A stretch of 51,016 bases of DNA from TWA4 sp051879195 (GTDB taxonomy: Bacteria > Bacillota > Clostridia > Lachnospirales > Lachnospiraceae). Positions 1 to 8,661 of the stretch are shown here, one piece after another. Under the pieces are notes generated by a model. The model saw only the letters and a list, made by a program, of their open reading frames with translations. It searched no databases and had not been told where the DNA came from. Numbering within the stretch: position 1 is the stretch's first letter; each line of letters opens with the position of its first letter. The stretch covers positions 1 through 51,016 of the forward strand of contig JBJELO010000092.1 in the NCBI GenBank assembly GCA_051879195.1. The letters are read 5' to 3'. The position numbers were made by a program, and so were the translations under genes.

Positions 1-624
1 CTGGATCAGGGCATTTATCTGGATGACGGCATGATCGTGCTGAAACAGGGCGATCAGGTGATTCCTTTTGTGCGGACCGACGAGCTGAATATCATCGGCC
101 AGCACAATTACGAGAATGCCATGGCTGCGGCAGCGGTTGCCTGGGCCATGGGTATTGACGTGGAAGTGATCCGGAAGTCGCTGAAGGAATTCCGGGCTGT
201 GGAACACCGGATCGAGTATGTGACTGAGAAACACGGTGTGGTTTATTACAATGATTCCAAGGGAACCAATCCCGATGCTGCCATCAAGGCGGTTCAGGCA
301 ATGACCCGCCCCACCATTCTCATTGCCGGAGGCTATGATAAACATTCTGAATATGATGAATGGATCGAAACATTCGGCACAACCATCAGGCATATGATTC
401 TGCTGGGAGTAACAGCTCCTAAAATTGCAGCCTGTGCGGAGAAACATGGTTTTACTTCCATTGAATTCGCAGAAAGCATGGAGGATGCCGTGAAAGCTGC
501 GGCAGCCAAAGCACAGCCCGGTGATGCGGTACTGTTGTCACCTGCCTGCGCAAGCTGGGGGATGTTCCCCAATTATGAAGTCCGCGGCAGAGTATTCAAG
601 GATTGTGTTCATGCCCTTGACTGA
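1..624 (+). CDS. murD: UDP-N-acetylmuramoylalanine--D-glutamate ligase MurD, 5' truncated
   Basis: This is the C-terminal half of the cytoplasmic ligase that adds D-glutamate to UDP-MurNAc-L-Ala in peptidoglycan synthesis. The reading frame is open from base 1, so the start lies outside the window. About 207 codons are visible of a family length near 450. Family motifs seen are HNYENAMAA (ligase central domain), VEHRIEYV, NDSKGTNPDA, the GGYDKHSEY segment and the end motif LLSPACASWGMFPNYE, which holds the conserved SPA.AS.D/G.F pattern. It is followed 14 bp later by ftsW, consistent with a dcw operon. The assignment is firm; only the N-terminus is unknown. Confidence 0.95.
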   Translation: MDQGIYLDDGMIVLKQGDQVIPFVRTDELNIIGQHNYENAMAAAAVAWAMGIDVEVIRKSLKEFRAVEHRIEYVTEKHGVVYYNDSKGTNPDAAIKAVQAMTRPTILIAGGYDKHSEYDEWIETFGTTIRHMILLGVTAPKIAACAEKHGFTSIEFAESMEDAVKAAAAKAQPGDAVLLSPACASWGMFPNYEVRGRVFKDCVHALD

Positions 625-638
625 TTTGTGGATGAAGC

Positions 639-1904
639 ATGAAAAAGGGAAAGGGGGTGCAGACAATCGCTTCACGTAACGAAACTGAAAAAGTTAATGC
701 AAAGGAAACTGCAAATGTAAAGGAAAAAGTCATCGGCAGGAAGCATTTCCGGGTTCTGCCGGATCAGTACGGTCAGCATTATGATCACAAGCTTCTGATT
801 ACGATCTTTGTTCTGTGCTGTTTCGGCCTCATCATGGTCTACAGCAGCTCCGCTTATGTGGCATCTGCCAGCGGAAAGGGAGAGTATTATTTTCTGATCA
901 GGGAAGCAGTTTTCATGGCAGTCGGAATTGTCGGTATGCTTGTGATCTCCAAACTGGATTATCACTGGTTTGTAAAGTTTACTGCTCCTCTTTATCTGCT
1001 TTCTGTTCTGCTGATGGTTCTGACGGATTTTACCCCTTTTGGTGTGCAGATCAACGGACAGAAGCGCTGGATCAACCTGATCCCCGGTGTGAAGTCGCTT
1101 CCCACCTATCAGCCCACGGAGATTGTTAAGATTGCGCTGATTCTGACATTTGCCTATATGATCAACCGGTGCATTAAGAATATCGACCGGATTCCGGTTA
1201 TGTTCACCATGATTCTGATGCTGGCGCCTCTGGCAGGGCTTGTTGTAATCAACAACCTGAGTTCAGGAATCATTATTGCGGGAATCGGCTGTTTTATGTA
1301 TTTTATTGCCAGCAGACGGAAAAAGCTGTATCTTGTTCTGCTGGTTCTGGTATCGGCGGCTGTAGTTGCAATTTATATAAAGCCGGAGATTCTGGTATCG
1401 CTGCATCTGGTTGAGGATTATCAGCTGACCCGTATTCTGGTATGGAAGGATCCGTCGGTGGATCCGCTGGATAAAGGTTTTCAGGTTCTTCAGGGGCTGT
1501 ATGCCATCGGTTCCGGCGGTCTGTTCGGCAAAGGGCTGGGCAGCAGTGTGCAGAAGCTGGGCTTTATTCCGGAGTCTCATAATGACATGATTTTTTCCAT
1601 TATCTGTGAGGAACTGGGGATTTTCGGTGCGGCCTGCGTAATCGGCCTGTTTGCCTACATGATCTACCGTTTTGTATATATCATCCTGAGAGCACCGGAT
1701 CTGTACGGTGCCATGATCGTATCAGGTGTGATGATACATATTGCACTGCAGGTAATTCTGAATATCGCCGTTGTAACCAACACGATTCCCAACACAGGTG
1801 TGACGCTGCCGTTTATCAGCTACGGAGGTACTTCCGTGGCGATTCTGCTGGCAGAGATGGGTATGGTGCTCAGTGTTTCCAATCAGATCATATATGAAAA
1901 GTAA
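639..1904 (+). CDS. ftsW: SEDS-family cell-division glycosyltransferase FtsW
   Basis: A 421-residue polytopic membrane protein of the SEDS (FtsW/RodA/SpoVE) family, which polymerises lipid II at the septum with a class B PBP. The first 50 residues are a charged Lys/Glu-rich cytoplasmic extension; the first membrane segment starts near residue 53. SEDS hallmarks are visible: RWINLIPG followed by YQPTE near residues 145-165, GKGLGSSVQKLGFIPESHND with a following EELG, and PFISYGGTS near the C-terminus. Position in the dcw cluster favours FtsW over RodA, but SpoVE is a close alternative in spore formers. No murG follows it here, unlike many dcw clusters. Confidence 0.92.
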   Translation: MKKGKGVQTIASRNETEKVNAKETANVKEKVIGRKHFRVLPDQYGQHYDHKLLITIFVLCCFGLIMVYSSSAYVASASGKGEYYFLIREAVFMAVGIVGMLVISKLDYHWFVKFTAPLYLLSVLLMVLTDFTPFGVQINGQKRWINLIPGVKSLPTYQPTEIVKIALILTFAYMINRCIKNIDRIPVMFTMILMLAPLAGLVVINNLSSGIIIAGIGCFMYFIASRRKKLYLVLLVLVSAAVVAIYIKPEILVSLHLVEDYQLTRILVWKDPSVDPLDKGFQVLQGLYAIGSGGLFGKGLGSSVQKLGFIPESHNDMIFSIICEELGIFGAACVIGLFAYMIYRFVYIILRAPDLYGAMIVSGVMIHIALQVILNIAVVTNTIPNTGVTLPFISYGGTSVAILLAEMGMVLSVSNQIIYEK

Positions 1905-2002
1905 CAGGACTGAAAGCAGCGGCCTTTTCCGGAAGCCTTTCACAAGGCGGCGATTCCCGGCATATAATGAGTTATAACAGGTTTCGTAAGGAGAGTGGCA
2001 GC

Positions 2003-3262
2003 GTGAGCCGGTTGCGAATCAGAAATCACGGCAGGATTCAGGCCGGACTTCAGGTGCAGGGATCCAAAAACAGTTCTCTGCCCTGTCTGGCAGCAGCTTT
2101 GCTGCATCCGGGTACTACCGTTCTGGACGGAGTACCAATGATTGAAGATGTTTTTGCGGCAATTGAGATTCTCCGGGCGCTGGGCGCACGGGTCAGCGTG
2201 GAGGGCAGCCGTGTGATCGTCTGTGCTCATGATATTTCCTGTACAGAGATCCCTGCCGGATCCATGCGGAAGATGCGGTCTTCGGTGATTTTTCTGGGCG
2301 CACTGCTTTCCAGGATGCACGAAGCAAAAGCCGTTTATCCCGGCGGCTGTGCGCTGGGCAGCAGGCCCATTGATTTTCATCTGGAGGGGTTTCGCCGGCT
2401 GGGATGTGAAGTTGCGCTCCGGGAAGAATGGATTGAGATAAAATCCGGGGGCATGTCCGGTGCTGTGATCCGACTTCCGGCTTCCAGTGTGGGTGCAACG
2501 GAGAATATTCTGCTGGCAGCGGCCGGAGCGCAGGGCGTGACGGTGATTGAAAATGCCGCCAGGGAGCCGGAGATCGTGGAACTTTCCCGTCTGCTTGTGC
2601 GGATGGGATTCGATATCCGCGGCGCAGGGACTTCCCGCATCACCATCCGTGGAAAAGCAGAAACAAAGGACGTATGTTTTTTCATGTCCGGTGACCGGAT
2701 CGTGGCCGGAACGTGGCTTTTGTGCTGTATGAATGCAGGCGGAACAATCTGTCTTGACCGGGTGCCGGTACAGTGGATGTATTCCACGCTGGAAGTTCTG
2801 AGGCATATGGGCGCTGTGATACGGACGGAAGGAAGGATGCTGGAGTGCACGGCTCCCGAGCGGATCCGGCCGGTTGCCTGCCTGGAGACGGCTCCGTATC
2901 CCGGTTTTCCCACGGATATGCAGTCACAGTTTCTGCCGGTGCTGTGCAGAGCGGAGGGAGACAGCTGTATCCGGGAAACGGTTTTTTCCAGCCGTTTCCG
3001 TGTGGCAGATGAACTGGCGCATATGGGGGCTGATATTTCGGTCAGCGACGATCAGACCCGTGCCCGCATCAGAGGATACTGCAGGCTTCACGGTGCTGCG
3101 GTGTCTGCACCTGATCTGCGGGGCGGAGCGGCCCTGATCATTGCAGCTATGAATGCGGAGGGAGATACTGTTATAGATGATTTTTACCACATTGAGCGCG
3201 GATATGAGCGTATCACTGATACAATCCGCATACTGGGAGGAGACGCATGCTGGATAGTCTGA
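2003..3262 (+). CDS. murA: UDP-N-acetylglucosamine 1-carboxyvinyltransferase, MurA type
   Basis: EPSP-synthase-fold enzyme that transfers enolpyruvyl from PEP to UDP-GlcNAc, the first committed step of peptidoglycan synthesis. The GTG at 2003 is preferred because TAAGGAG (1987-1993) sits about 9 bases upstream. It gives 419 residues, the usual MurA length; an in-frame ATG at 1967 would add 12 residues and has no good ribosome site. Seen motifs: QGSKNSSLP (the substrate-binding Lys-Asn pair), YPGGCALGSRPIDFH with the active-site Cys, and RVADELAHMGADI. The gene overlaps divIB by 16 bp. Firmicutes often carry two MurA paralogues and I cannot tell which this is. Confidence 0.9.
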   Translation: MSRLRIRNHGRIQAGLQVQGSKNSSLPCLAAALLHPGTTVLDGVPMIEDVFAAIEILRALGARVSVEGSRVIVCAHDISCTEIPAGSMRKMRSSVIFLGALLSRMHEAKAVYPGGCALGSRPIDFHLEGFRRLGCEVALREEWIEIKSGGMSGAVIRLPASSVGATENILLAAAGAQGVTVIENAAREPEIVELSRLLVRMGFDIRGAGTSRITIRGKAETKDVCFFMSGDRIVAGTWLLCCMNAGGTICLDRVPVQWMYSTLEVLRHMGAVIRTEGRMLECTAPERIRPVACLETAPYPGFPTDMQSQFLPVLCRAEGDSCIRETVFSSRFRVADELAHMGADISVSDDQTRARIRGYCRLHGAAVSAPDLRGGAALIIAAMNAEGDTVIDDFYHIERGYERITDTIRILGGDACWIV

Positions 3263-3981
3263 AGACACACAGGGCAAGATGGATCACCATTCTGCTGATA
3301 CTGATTTTTGCGGCGGCTGCGGCAGTTATCATAAAAAGTTCAACAATAGAAACTGTAAAGGTTACAGGTAACAGCTTTTATACGAAAGATGAGATCAGGG
3401 ATATCCTGTTTGATTCAAAAGTGGAAAACAATACAATCAAATGTTATCTGAACAACCGTTTCGGCAGGAATAAAGAGATTCCTTTTGTGGAGCGCTACCA
3501 GATTGAGATCATCAACCGGCACGAGGTGGAAGTGATCGTTTATGAGAAAAATATCATCGGGTATGTGAACTATATGGGGAGCTGCATGTATTTTGACCGC
3601 GACGGTACAGTAGTGGAGAGCAGTTCCGAACTGCTTGACGGAATCTGTGAAGTAAAGGGACTGAGCTTTTCCAGAATTGTTTTGTATGAACCGATTGAAA
3701 CCCAGGTCAGTGGTCTGTTCAGTGAAGTACTGCTGATGACGCAGTTGTTTGAAAAATACAAAATGGATATTGAACTGATTAATTTCGATGAATCTTCCAA
3801 TATTCAGATTGCAGTGGGAGATATTCAGGTAGAACTGGGAGCGGCAGAGGATCTGGATCTGAAAATAGCAGAACTGCACGATATTCTGCCGCAGCTGAAA
3901 GGAATGAAAGGTACCCTGTATCTGGACGACATTCAGTCAGGGGCATCTTCGGACGGCGATCATTATTTTAAAAAGAAATAA
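3247..3981 (+). CDS. divIB: cell-division protein DivIB/FtsQ
   Basis: A 244-residue bitopic membrane protein that belongs to the FtsQ/DivIB-FtsL-DivIC divisome subcomplex. It has a short basic cytoplasmic N-terminus (residues 1-12), one membrane segment (about 13-34, rich in Ile, Leu and Ala) and an extracytoplasmic POTRA domain beginning IETVKVTGNSFYTKDEIRD. The start ATG lies behind GGAGGA at 3237-3242 and inside the end of murA, so the two are probably translationally coupled. It ends with a Lys-rich tail. Identification rests on POTRA topology plus position between murA and ftsZ; sequence conservation in this family is always low. Confidence 0.85.
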   Translation: MLDSLKTHRARWITILLILIFAAAAAVIIKSSTIETVKVTGNSFYTKDEIRDILFDSKVENNTIKCYLNNRFGRNKEIPFVERYQIEIINRHEVEVIVYEKNIIGYVNYMGSCMYFDRDGTVVESSSELLDGICEVKGLSFSRIVLYEPIETQVSGLFSEVLLMTQLFEKYKMDIELINFDESSNIQIAVGDIQVELGAAEDLDLKIAELHDILPQLKGMKGTLYLDDIQSGASSDGDHYFKKK

Positions 3982-4006
3982 TATATAATTTTTTCCAAAA
4001 AAACAG

Positions 4007-4035
4007 TTGATTATTTTAGCAAAATAAAATAATAT
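4007..4035 (+). promoter_or_regulatory. putative sigma-A promoter of ftsZ
   Basis: TTGATT at 4007-4012 and TAATAT at 4030-4035 are separated by 17 bases in the 120-bp AT-rich gap before ftsZ. This would let ftsZ be transcribed separately from the upstream dcw genes. Seen by eye only. Confidence 0.5.
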
Positions 4036-4101
4036 ATCTTATATATACTGCCGGGAATGGATCTTAGCGTATGGGTAGGATATGATAAAGGAGGGGCTGG
4101 C

Positions 4102-5247
4102 ATGCTCGAGGTGAAGATAGACGAATTTGAAGGCGAAGCCAGAATAATTGTAATAGGCGTTGGCGGCGCCGGAAATAATGCGGTGAACCGCATGATAGAA
4201 GAGAATATCGGCGGGGTTGAATTTGTTGGTGTGAATACGGACAGTCAGGCACTGACTCTGTGCAAGGCACCTGCCACAATCCAGATCGGTGAAAAGCTGA
4301 CCAAGGGACTTGGTGCGGGAGCAAAGCCCGAGATCGGCAAAAAAGCTGCAGAAGAAAGTGCAGATCTGATTCAGGATACCATCAAGGATGCGGATATGGT
4401 ATTCGTGACCTGCGGTATGGGCGGCGGAACCGGAACCGGTGCAGCTCCTGTAATCGCCAGGATGGCCAAGGAAAAAGGCATTCTGACAGTAGGTGTTGTT
4501 ACAAAGCCTTTCAAGTTTGAAGGCAAGCCCCGTATGAAGAATGCCCTGGCCGGTATTGAGGAACTGAGAAAGAGCGTAGATACGCTGATTATCATCCCCA
4601 ATCAGAAGCTTCTGCAGATCGTGGACAAGAAGACGACAATTCCGGATGCATTCCGCAAAGCGGATGAGATCCTGCAGCAGGCGGTTCAGGGTATTACCGA
4701 TCTGATCAATGTGAACGCCCTGATCAATCTGGACTTTGCTGATGTTCGTACCGTTATGAAGGACAAGGGTATTGCCCATATCGGTATCGGTTACGGCAAG
4801 GGTGACAATAAAGCTGAGGATGCGGTTAAGCAGGCAATCTCCAGCCCGCTGCTTGAAACCACCATTGCAGGCGCGTCCGATATTATTTTCAATATTACCG
4901 GTGATATCAGCCTGATGGATACATCAGAAGCAGCCGAGTATGTACAGGAACTGGCCGGCGAAGAGGTCAACATCATCTTTGGCGCCAGATACGATGAGAA
5001 TATGGCAGATGAGGTTGTGATTACCGTTATCGCCACCGGCCTCGAGGTTGTGGAGTCCAGTATTGAGAGCAACACGTCCAGGACAAGACCTCAGGTGCCC
5101 CCTGTTCAGGATGCAGCACCGAAACATACACTGAATCAGGTGAAGAGCAGCGGTGGATACAGCTTTGAGGAAAGCAGCAAGGTGAAGCCTACGGTTCCCA
5201 TGAAGGATATCGTATTCCCTGATTTTTTCAAGAATAACAAGCGTTAG
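4102..5247 (+). CDS. ftsZ: cell-division tubulin homologue FtsZ
   Basis: GTP-dependent polymer that forms the division Z ring. The ATG at 4102 is chosen because AAAGGAGG (4087-4094) precedes it at good spacing; an in-frame ATG at 4057 would add 15 residues with no ribosome site. The product is 381 residues. Visible are IVIGVGGAGNNAVNRM, the tubulin signature GGGTGTGAAPVIA near residues 107-119, the T7 loop NLDFADVRTVM, a variable linker, and a C-terminal anchor peptide ending DIVFPDFFKNNKR. No ftsA lies upstream, so membrane tethering must rely on other proteins or an ftsA elsewhere. A strong terminator follows. Confidence 0.98.
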   Translation: MLEVKIDEFEGEARIIVIGVGGAGNNAVNRMIEENIGGVEFVGVNTDSQALTLCKAPATIQIGEKLTKGLGAGAKPEIGKKAAEESADLIQDTIKDADMVFVTCGMGGGTGTGAAPVIARMAKEKGILTVGVVTKPFKFEGKPRMKNALAGIEELRKSVDTLIIIPNQKLLQIVDKKTTIPDAFRKADEILQQAVQGITDLINVNALINLDFADVRTVMKDKGIAHIGIGYGKGDNKAEDAVKQAISSPLLETTIAGASDIIFNITGDISLMDTSEAAEYVQELAGEEVNIIFGARYDENMADEVVITVIATGLEVVESSIESNTSRTRPQVPPVQDAAPKHTLNQVKSSGGYSFEESSKVKPTVPMKDIVFPDFFKNNKR

Positions 5248-5265
5248 GCACAGGATATGGATGAC

Positions 5266-5298
5266 AATGCCGCCAGGATTCAGCTGGCGGCATTTTTT
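5266..5298 (+). terminator. intrinsic terminator after ftsZ
   Basis: A perfect 11-bp stem (AATGCCGCCAG at 5266-5276 with CTGGCGGCATT at 5284-5294), a 7-base loop and a T run to 5298. It separates the dcw cluster from the sporulation genes. Confidence 0.92.
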
Positions 5299-5362
5299 GT
5301 CGACGAAAAGAGCAGAAATGCTCTTATTTTTTTACAAAAAAAGGTGTTTGCATTGAGATAAA

Positions 5363-6250
5363 ATGTGTGAAAGCACGTTTCATAATATAGAAGGAAGGGA
5401 TGGAAATGACTGTGTAGTCTATCTGGATGTGATTTTTGCCACGGAACTGGCGATGAATTATATGGTTCTTGTCATTTACTGCAGAATCAGCCGGAAAAGG
5501 TATGGGAAACTGCGTCGGATAACGGCTGTGCTGGTTTCCACAGTTTTCAGTGTCTGGGGGATTGCCGGTTCTTTTCGCTGCAGCTGGTGGAATCCCTTCT
5601 GCTCGCTGGTACTGTCCCTGGGTGCTGTGTTTCTGGAGGTGTTGATTCTTCAGGGAACAGGCAGAAAGATAAGGCAGTATGTTCTGGAAATACCGGCCAT
5701 GATATTTTCTGCTGCACTGCTTGCAGGAACTGTCCTTCTGCTGGGAATACCGTCCCGTACGGTGACACTTCTGCGAAATGCGCTGATCTGTGCAGCTTCG
5801 CTTGCCGCCGGAATTACTCTTATCCGCTGGAGACAGCGTGGAATTCAGGACGAAAATCTGAAAACCGTATGGATAACGATCGGCAAAGAAACATATACTG
5901 TAACAGCCATTACAGACACCGGAAACAACCTTTATGATCCGTTGAGCGGACTGCCTGTCCATATTGTGGAGCAGAAAAGCATACTGAAGGAACAGCAGAA
6001 AGAACAGATTTTCGAAAAAGAGCCGGAACGGATCACTTTTGTACCGTACGCATCCCTGGGAAATCCACACGGACTGCTCATGGTTCTGCAGGCGGAACAG
6101 CTGCTGATTCTTGACAACGGAAAAAAGATGGAACTAAGAAATCAGAAAATCGGACTGACAGACCAGAAGCTGGATCGCAGCGGCCGATGGCAGATGCTGC
6201 TTCATCCCGATCTGGAGGCCGGTATTCATCAAAAGGGAGGGTGTATATGA
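5363..6250 (+). CDS. spoIIGA: sigma-E processing peptidase SpoIIGA
   Basis: Membrane-embedded aspartic protease that cleaves pro-sigma-E in the mother cell. The N-terminal half is hydrophobic with several membrane segments and begins with the family motif VYLDVIFATEL. The C-terminal half is a soluble protease domain with the catalytic Asp in AITDTGNNLYDPLSG. It overlaps sigE by the 4-base ATGA at 6247-6250, typical of this pair. The start is doubtful. The only in-frame ATG upstream of the YLDV motif is at 5363 without a convincing ribosome site. A well-placed ATG at 5400, behind GAAGGAAGGG, is out of frame and stops after five codons. A sequencing frameshift or unusual start is possible. Confidence 0.85.
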   Translation: MCESTFHNIEGRDGNDCVVYLDVIFATELAMNYMVLVIYCRISRKRYGKLRRITAVLVSTVFSVWGIAGSFRCSWWNPFCSLVLSLGAVFLEVLILQGTGRKIRQYVLEIPAMIFSAALLAGTVLLLGIPSRTVTLLRNALICAASLAAGITLIRWRQRGIQDENLKTVWITIGKETYTVTAITDTGNNLYDPLSGLPVHIVEQKSILKEQQKEQIFEKEPERITFVPYASLGNPHGLLMVLQAEQLLILDNGKKMELRNQKIGLTDQKLDRSGRWQMLLHPDLEAGIHQKGGCI

Positions 6251-6987
6251 TTATCAAATTTGGTTTACCGGGACAAATGCAGCTGAAGATTATCCCTGCA
6301 ATTCGCAATTTCTGTATGCATCAGGGCGGTGACGTTCATTATATCGGGGGGAGCGATATTCTTCCTGCGCCGTTTTCGCCGGAGGAGGAGGCGGAATATA
6401 TCAGTCAGCTGGAAAACGGCGGCAGTATGGAAGCGCGCAGCAAACTCATTGAACATAATCTTCGCCTCGTTGTGTATATTGCCAAGAAATTTGACAATAC
6501 AGGGGTGGGAGTAGAGGATCTGATTTCCATAGGAACCATCGGTCTGATCAAGGCAATCAACACCTTTGACAGCGGGAAAAAGAACAAACTGGCAACCTAC
6601 GCTTCCCGCTGCATCGAAAATGAAATTCTCATGTACCTGCGTAAAAACAGCCGACTCCGCTATGAGGTATCCATTGATGAACCGCTGAACATCGACTGGG
6701 ACGGCAATGAACTGCTTCTTGGCGATATCCTGGGGACTGATGATGATGAGGTGAGCCGGGGCGTTGAGGATGAAGTGGAAAGGAGGCTTCTGAATCATGC
6801 CATTGAGGCGCTGACGCCCAGAGAGAAAAAGATCGTTCAGCTCCGGTACGGGCTTGACCAGCAGGAAAACCGTGAAATGACTCAGAAAGAAGTAGCAGAC
6901 AGAATGGGGATTTCCCAGTCCTATATCTCGCGTCTGGAGAAAAAAATCATCGGGCGCCTGAAAAAGGAGATGATCCGTTTTTCCTGA
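6247..6987 (+). CDS. sigE: RNA polymerase sporulation sigma factor SigE
   Basis: Mother-cell sigma factor of early sporulation, made as a pro-protein and cut by SpoIIGA encoded just upstream. The ATG at 6247 follows GGGAGG at 6235-6240 and gives 246 residues. A short pro-region precedes region 2 (HNLRLVVYIAKKF, DLISIGTIGLIKA, KLATYASRCIENEILM). Region 4 carries LTPREKKIVQLRYGL and the helix-turn-helix MTQKEVADRMGISQSYISRLE. The order ftsZ, spoIIGA, sigE, sigG is conserved in clostridia and Bacillus, supporting SigE rather than SigK. Confidence 0.95.
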   Translation: MIIKFGLPGQMQLKIIPAIRNFCMHQGGDVHYIGGSDILPAPFSPEEEAEYISQLENGGSMEARSKLIEHNLRLVVYIAKKFDNTGVGVEDLISIGTIGLIKAINTFDSGKKNKLATYASRCIENEILMYLRKNSRLRYEVSIDEPLNIDWDGNELLLGDILGTDDDEVSRGVEDEVERRLLNHAIEALTPREKKIVQLRYGLDQQENREMTQKEVADRMGISQSYISRLEKKIIGRLKKEMIRFS

Positions 6988-7211
6988 TTTCCAGATACTG
7001 ACTGCCCAAAAACAGCATAACAGATGCCATAACCGCACATGATGTACATAACCGCTGAAACGGATTCTGTTCCGTATCAGGGTTTGATGCAGAATATCGA
7101 ACAGAAAGATGCCTGCCTGACAGAAACATAAACATACAGGGCAGGAGCTTCCGGTATCTCTGCTTTACAAGTTCACAGACCTGGAAACAGGTGATCATGC
7201 GGAGGTAAAAG

Positions 7212-7991
7212 ATGGCACTGTACAAAGTAGAAATCTGTGGAGTAAATACGGCAAAGCTTCCGGTTCTGAAGGAAAAGGAAAAAGAAGCGCTATTTGAAAA
7301 GATTCTGGCAGGCGACCGGCAGGCCAGAGAAGAATATATAAAAGGAAATCTGCGTCTGGTACTGAGTGTGATCCAGCGCTTTTCCTCTTCGGGTGAAAAT
7401 GTGGATGATCTGTTTCAGATCGGATGCATCGGTCTGATCAAGGCAATTGATAATTTTGATATTACACAGAATGTGAAATTCTCAACATATGCAGTACCTA
7501 TGATTATCGGAGAAGTCAGGCGTTATCTGCGGGACAACAACAGCATCCGGGTATCCCGTTCATTGCGGGATATGGCTTACAAAGCCATGTATGCCAAAGA
7601 AAATCTCATAAAGAAAAATTCAAAGGAACCTTCCATAGAAGAGATTGCCAAAGAAGCCGGGCTGGAAGCTTCGGAGATCGTATTTGCACTGGATGCTCTG
7701 CAGAGCCCGGTCAGTCTCCATGAACCGGTCTATTCGGACGGGGGTGATACGCTGTATGTGATGGACCAGATCGGCGACAAGAAAAACAGGGAAGAACGGT
7801 GGGTTGATGAAATATCAGTGAATGAAGCAATGAAACGTCTTCCCGAGCGGGAGCGTCATATCATCAATCTTCGCTTTTTTGAAGGAAAAACACAGATGGA
7901 AGTAGCAGATGAAATTCATATTTCCCAGGCACAGGTATCCCGCCTGGAGAAAAATGCACTGAAGGTCATGAGAAATTACCTGAAACAGTAG
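7212..7991 (+). CDS. sigG: RNA polymerase forespore sigma factor SigG
   Basis: Late forespore-specific sigma factor that drives spore coat, germination and spore-protein genes. The 259-residue product starts behind GGAGG at 7200-7204. The N-terminus MALYKVEICGVNTAKLP is characteristic of SigG. Region 2 contains GNLRLVLSVIQRF and DDLFQIGCIGLIKAIDNFD. Region 4 contains LPERERHIINLRFFEGKTQ and an HTH with ISQAQVSRLEKNAL. The 224-bp gap after sigE suggests its own forespore promoter, which I could not place confidently. An alpha/beta spore protein of the kind it controls lies at 36183-36392. Confidence 0.95.
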   Translation: MALYKVEICGVNTAKLPVLKEKEKEALFEKILAGDRQAREEYIKGNLRLVLSVIQRFSSSGENVDDLFQIGCIGLIKAIDNFDITQNVKFSTYAVPMIIGEVRRYLRDNNSIRVSRSLRDMAYKAMYAKENLIKKNSKEPSIEEIAKEAGLEASEIVFALDALQSPVSLHEPVYSDGGDTLYVMDQIGDKKNREERWVDEISVNEAMKRLPERERHIINLRFFEGKTQMEVADEIHISQAQVSRLEKNALKVMRNYLKQ

Positions 7992-7999
7992 AAACACAT

Positions 8000-8044
8000 C
8001 CATATGAAACACGGCCATATAAATCACAGCCATATAAATCACAG
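8000..8044. repeat. three tandem copies of a 15-bp repeat
   Basis: CCATATGAAACACGG at 8000-8014 is followed by two identical copies of CCATATAAATCACAG at 8015-8029 and 8030-8044. They lie just after the sigG stop codon. No function is apparent. Confidence 0.85.
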
Positions 8045-8167
8045 AGGAAGCCGGATACATCCTGATATCCGATAGTTCTTCTTTTCGTAAAATGTGAACG
8101 AATTTAAGTATGTTATTGTATTTTGCGATTGATTATCATAAATCCATTATGAAAATGGGTGATATAT

Positions 8168-8515
8168 ATGGTTGATATTCTGGGTCGGATTCTGAGGATG
8201 AGGTGCGAACGGCACTGGACAGAATATGAGCTGGGGAAACGGGCGGATATTTCCCAGGGGACGATCTCTACCTGGTACAGACGGAATCAGATTCCGAATC
8301 TGGCAACTCTCGATCGGATCTGTCAGGCATTTGGTGTGACCCTGTCACAGCTGGTGGCAGAAGATGGCGATCCGGTAGTTCTTACACAGGAAGACATGGA
8401 ATTTCTGGAACTGTATCAGTGTATGAATGAAAATCAGAGGAAGCACTTCATTGAATTTATGAAATCACTGAAAGAAGACGATGAAAGCTCAGAGCTTTCA
8501 TATGAAAAAGGTTAA
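8168..8515 (+). CDS. small XRE-family helix-turn-helix regulator
   Basis: A protein of about 115 residues with an N-terminal Cro/C1-type HTH: residues up to about 65 contain the HTH core YELGKRADISQGTISTWY and the closing LDRICQAFGVTLSQLV. The acidic C-terminal part ends in a helical segment with MNENQRKHFIEFMKSL, similar to small regulators common in clostridia. An in-frame GTG at 8159 is an alternative start; neither has a strong ribosome site. The stop codon lies inside the terminator stem, so the gene is probably monocistronic. Its target is unknown. Confidence 0.8.
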   Translation: MVDILGRILRMRCERHWTEYELGKRADISQGTISTWYRRNQIPNLATLDRICQAFGVTLSQLVAEDGDPVVLTQEDMEFLELYQCMNENQRKHFIEFMKSLKEDDESSELSYEKG

Positions 8516-8546
8516 GAATCTTACAGGAGGTTCTTAACCTTTTTTT
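8507..8546 (+). terminator. intrinsic terminator of the HTH gene
   Basis: AAAGGTTAAGAA (8507-8518) pairs with TTCTTAACCTTT (8531-8542), followed by T residues to 8546. The stop codon at 8513-8515 is part of the left arm. Confidence 0.9.
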
Positions 8547-8661
8547 GTGTCCGCACAGGTCCGGTTTGGAAAACAGGTAGACTTTTCGACAGTTTGTATG
8601 ATACTATATAGCAGTTGGATCAGGCAGACTGGTCCGTAATACTACTACAGGTGGTGAAGAG

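Noticed and set aside
1966..3277. Long minus-strand ORFs opposite murA, acsB2, gltB and the M24 gene
   Set aside because: They mirror codon bias of well-identified genes on the plus strand, lack ribosome sites and match no family.
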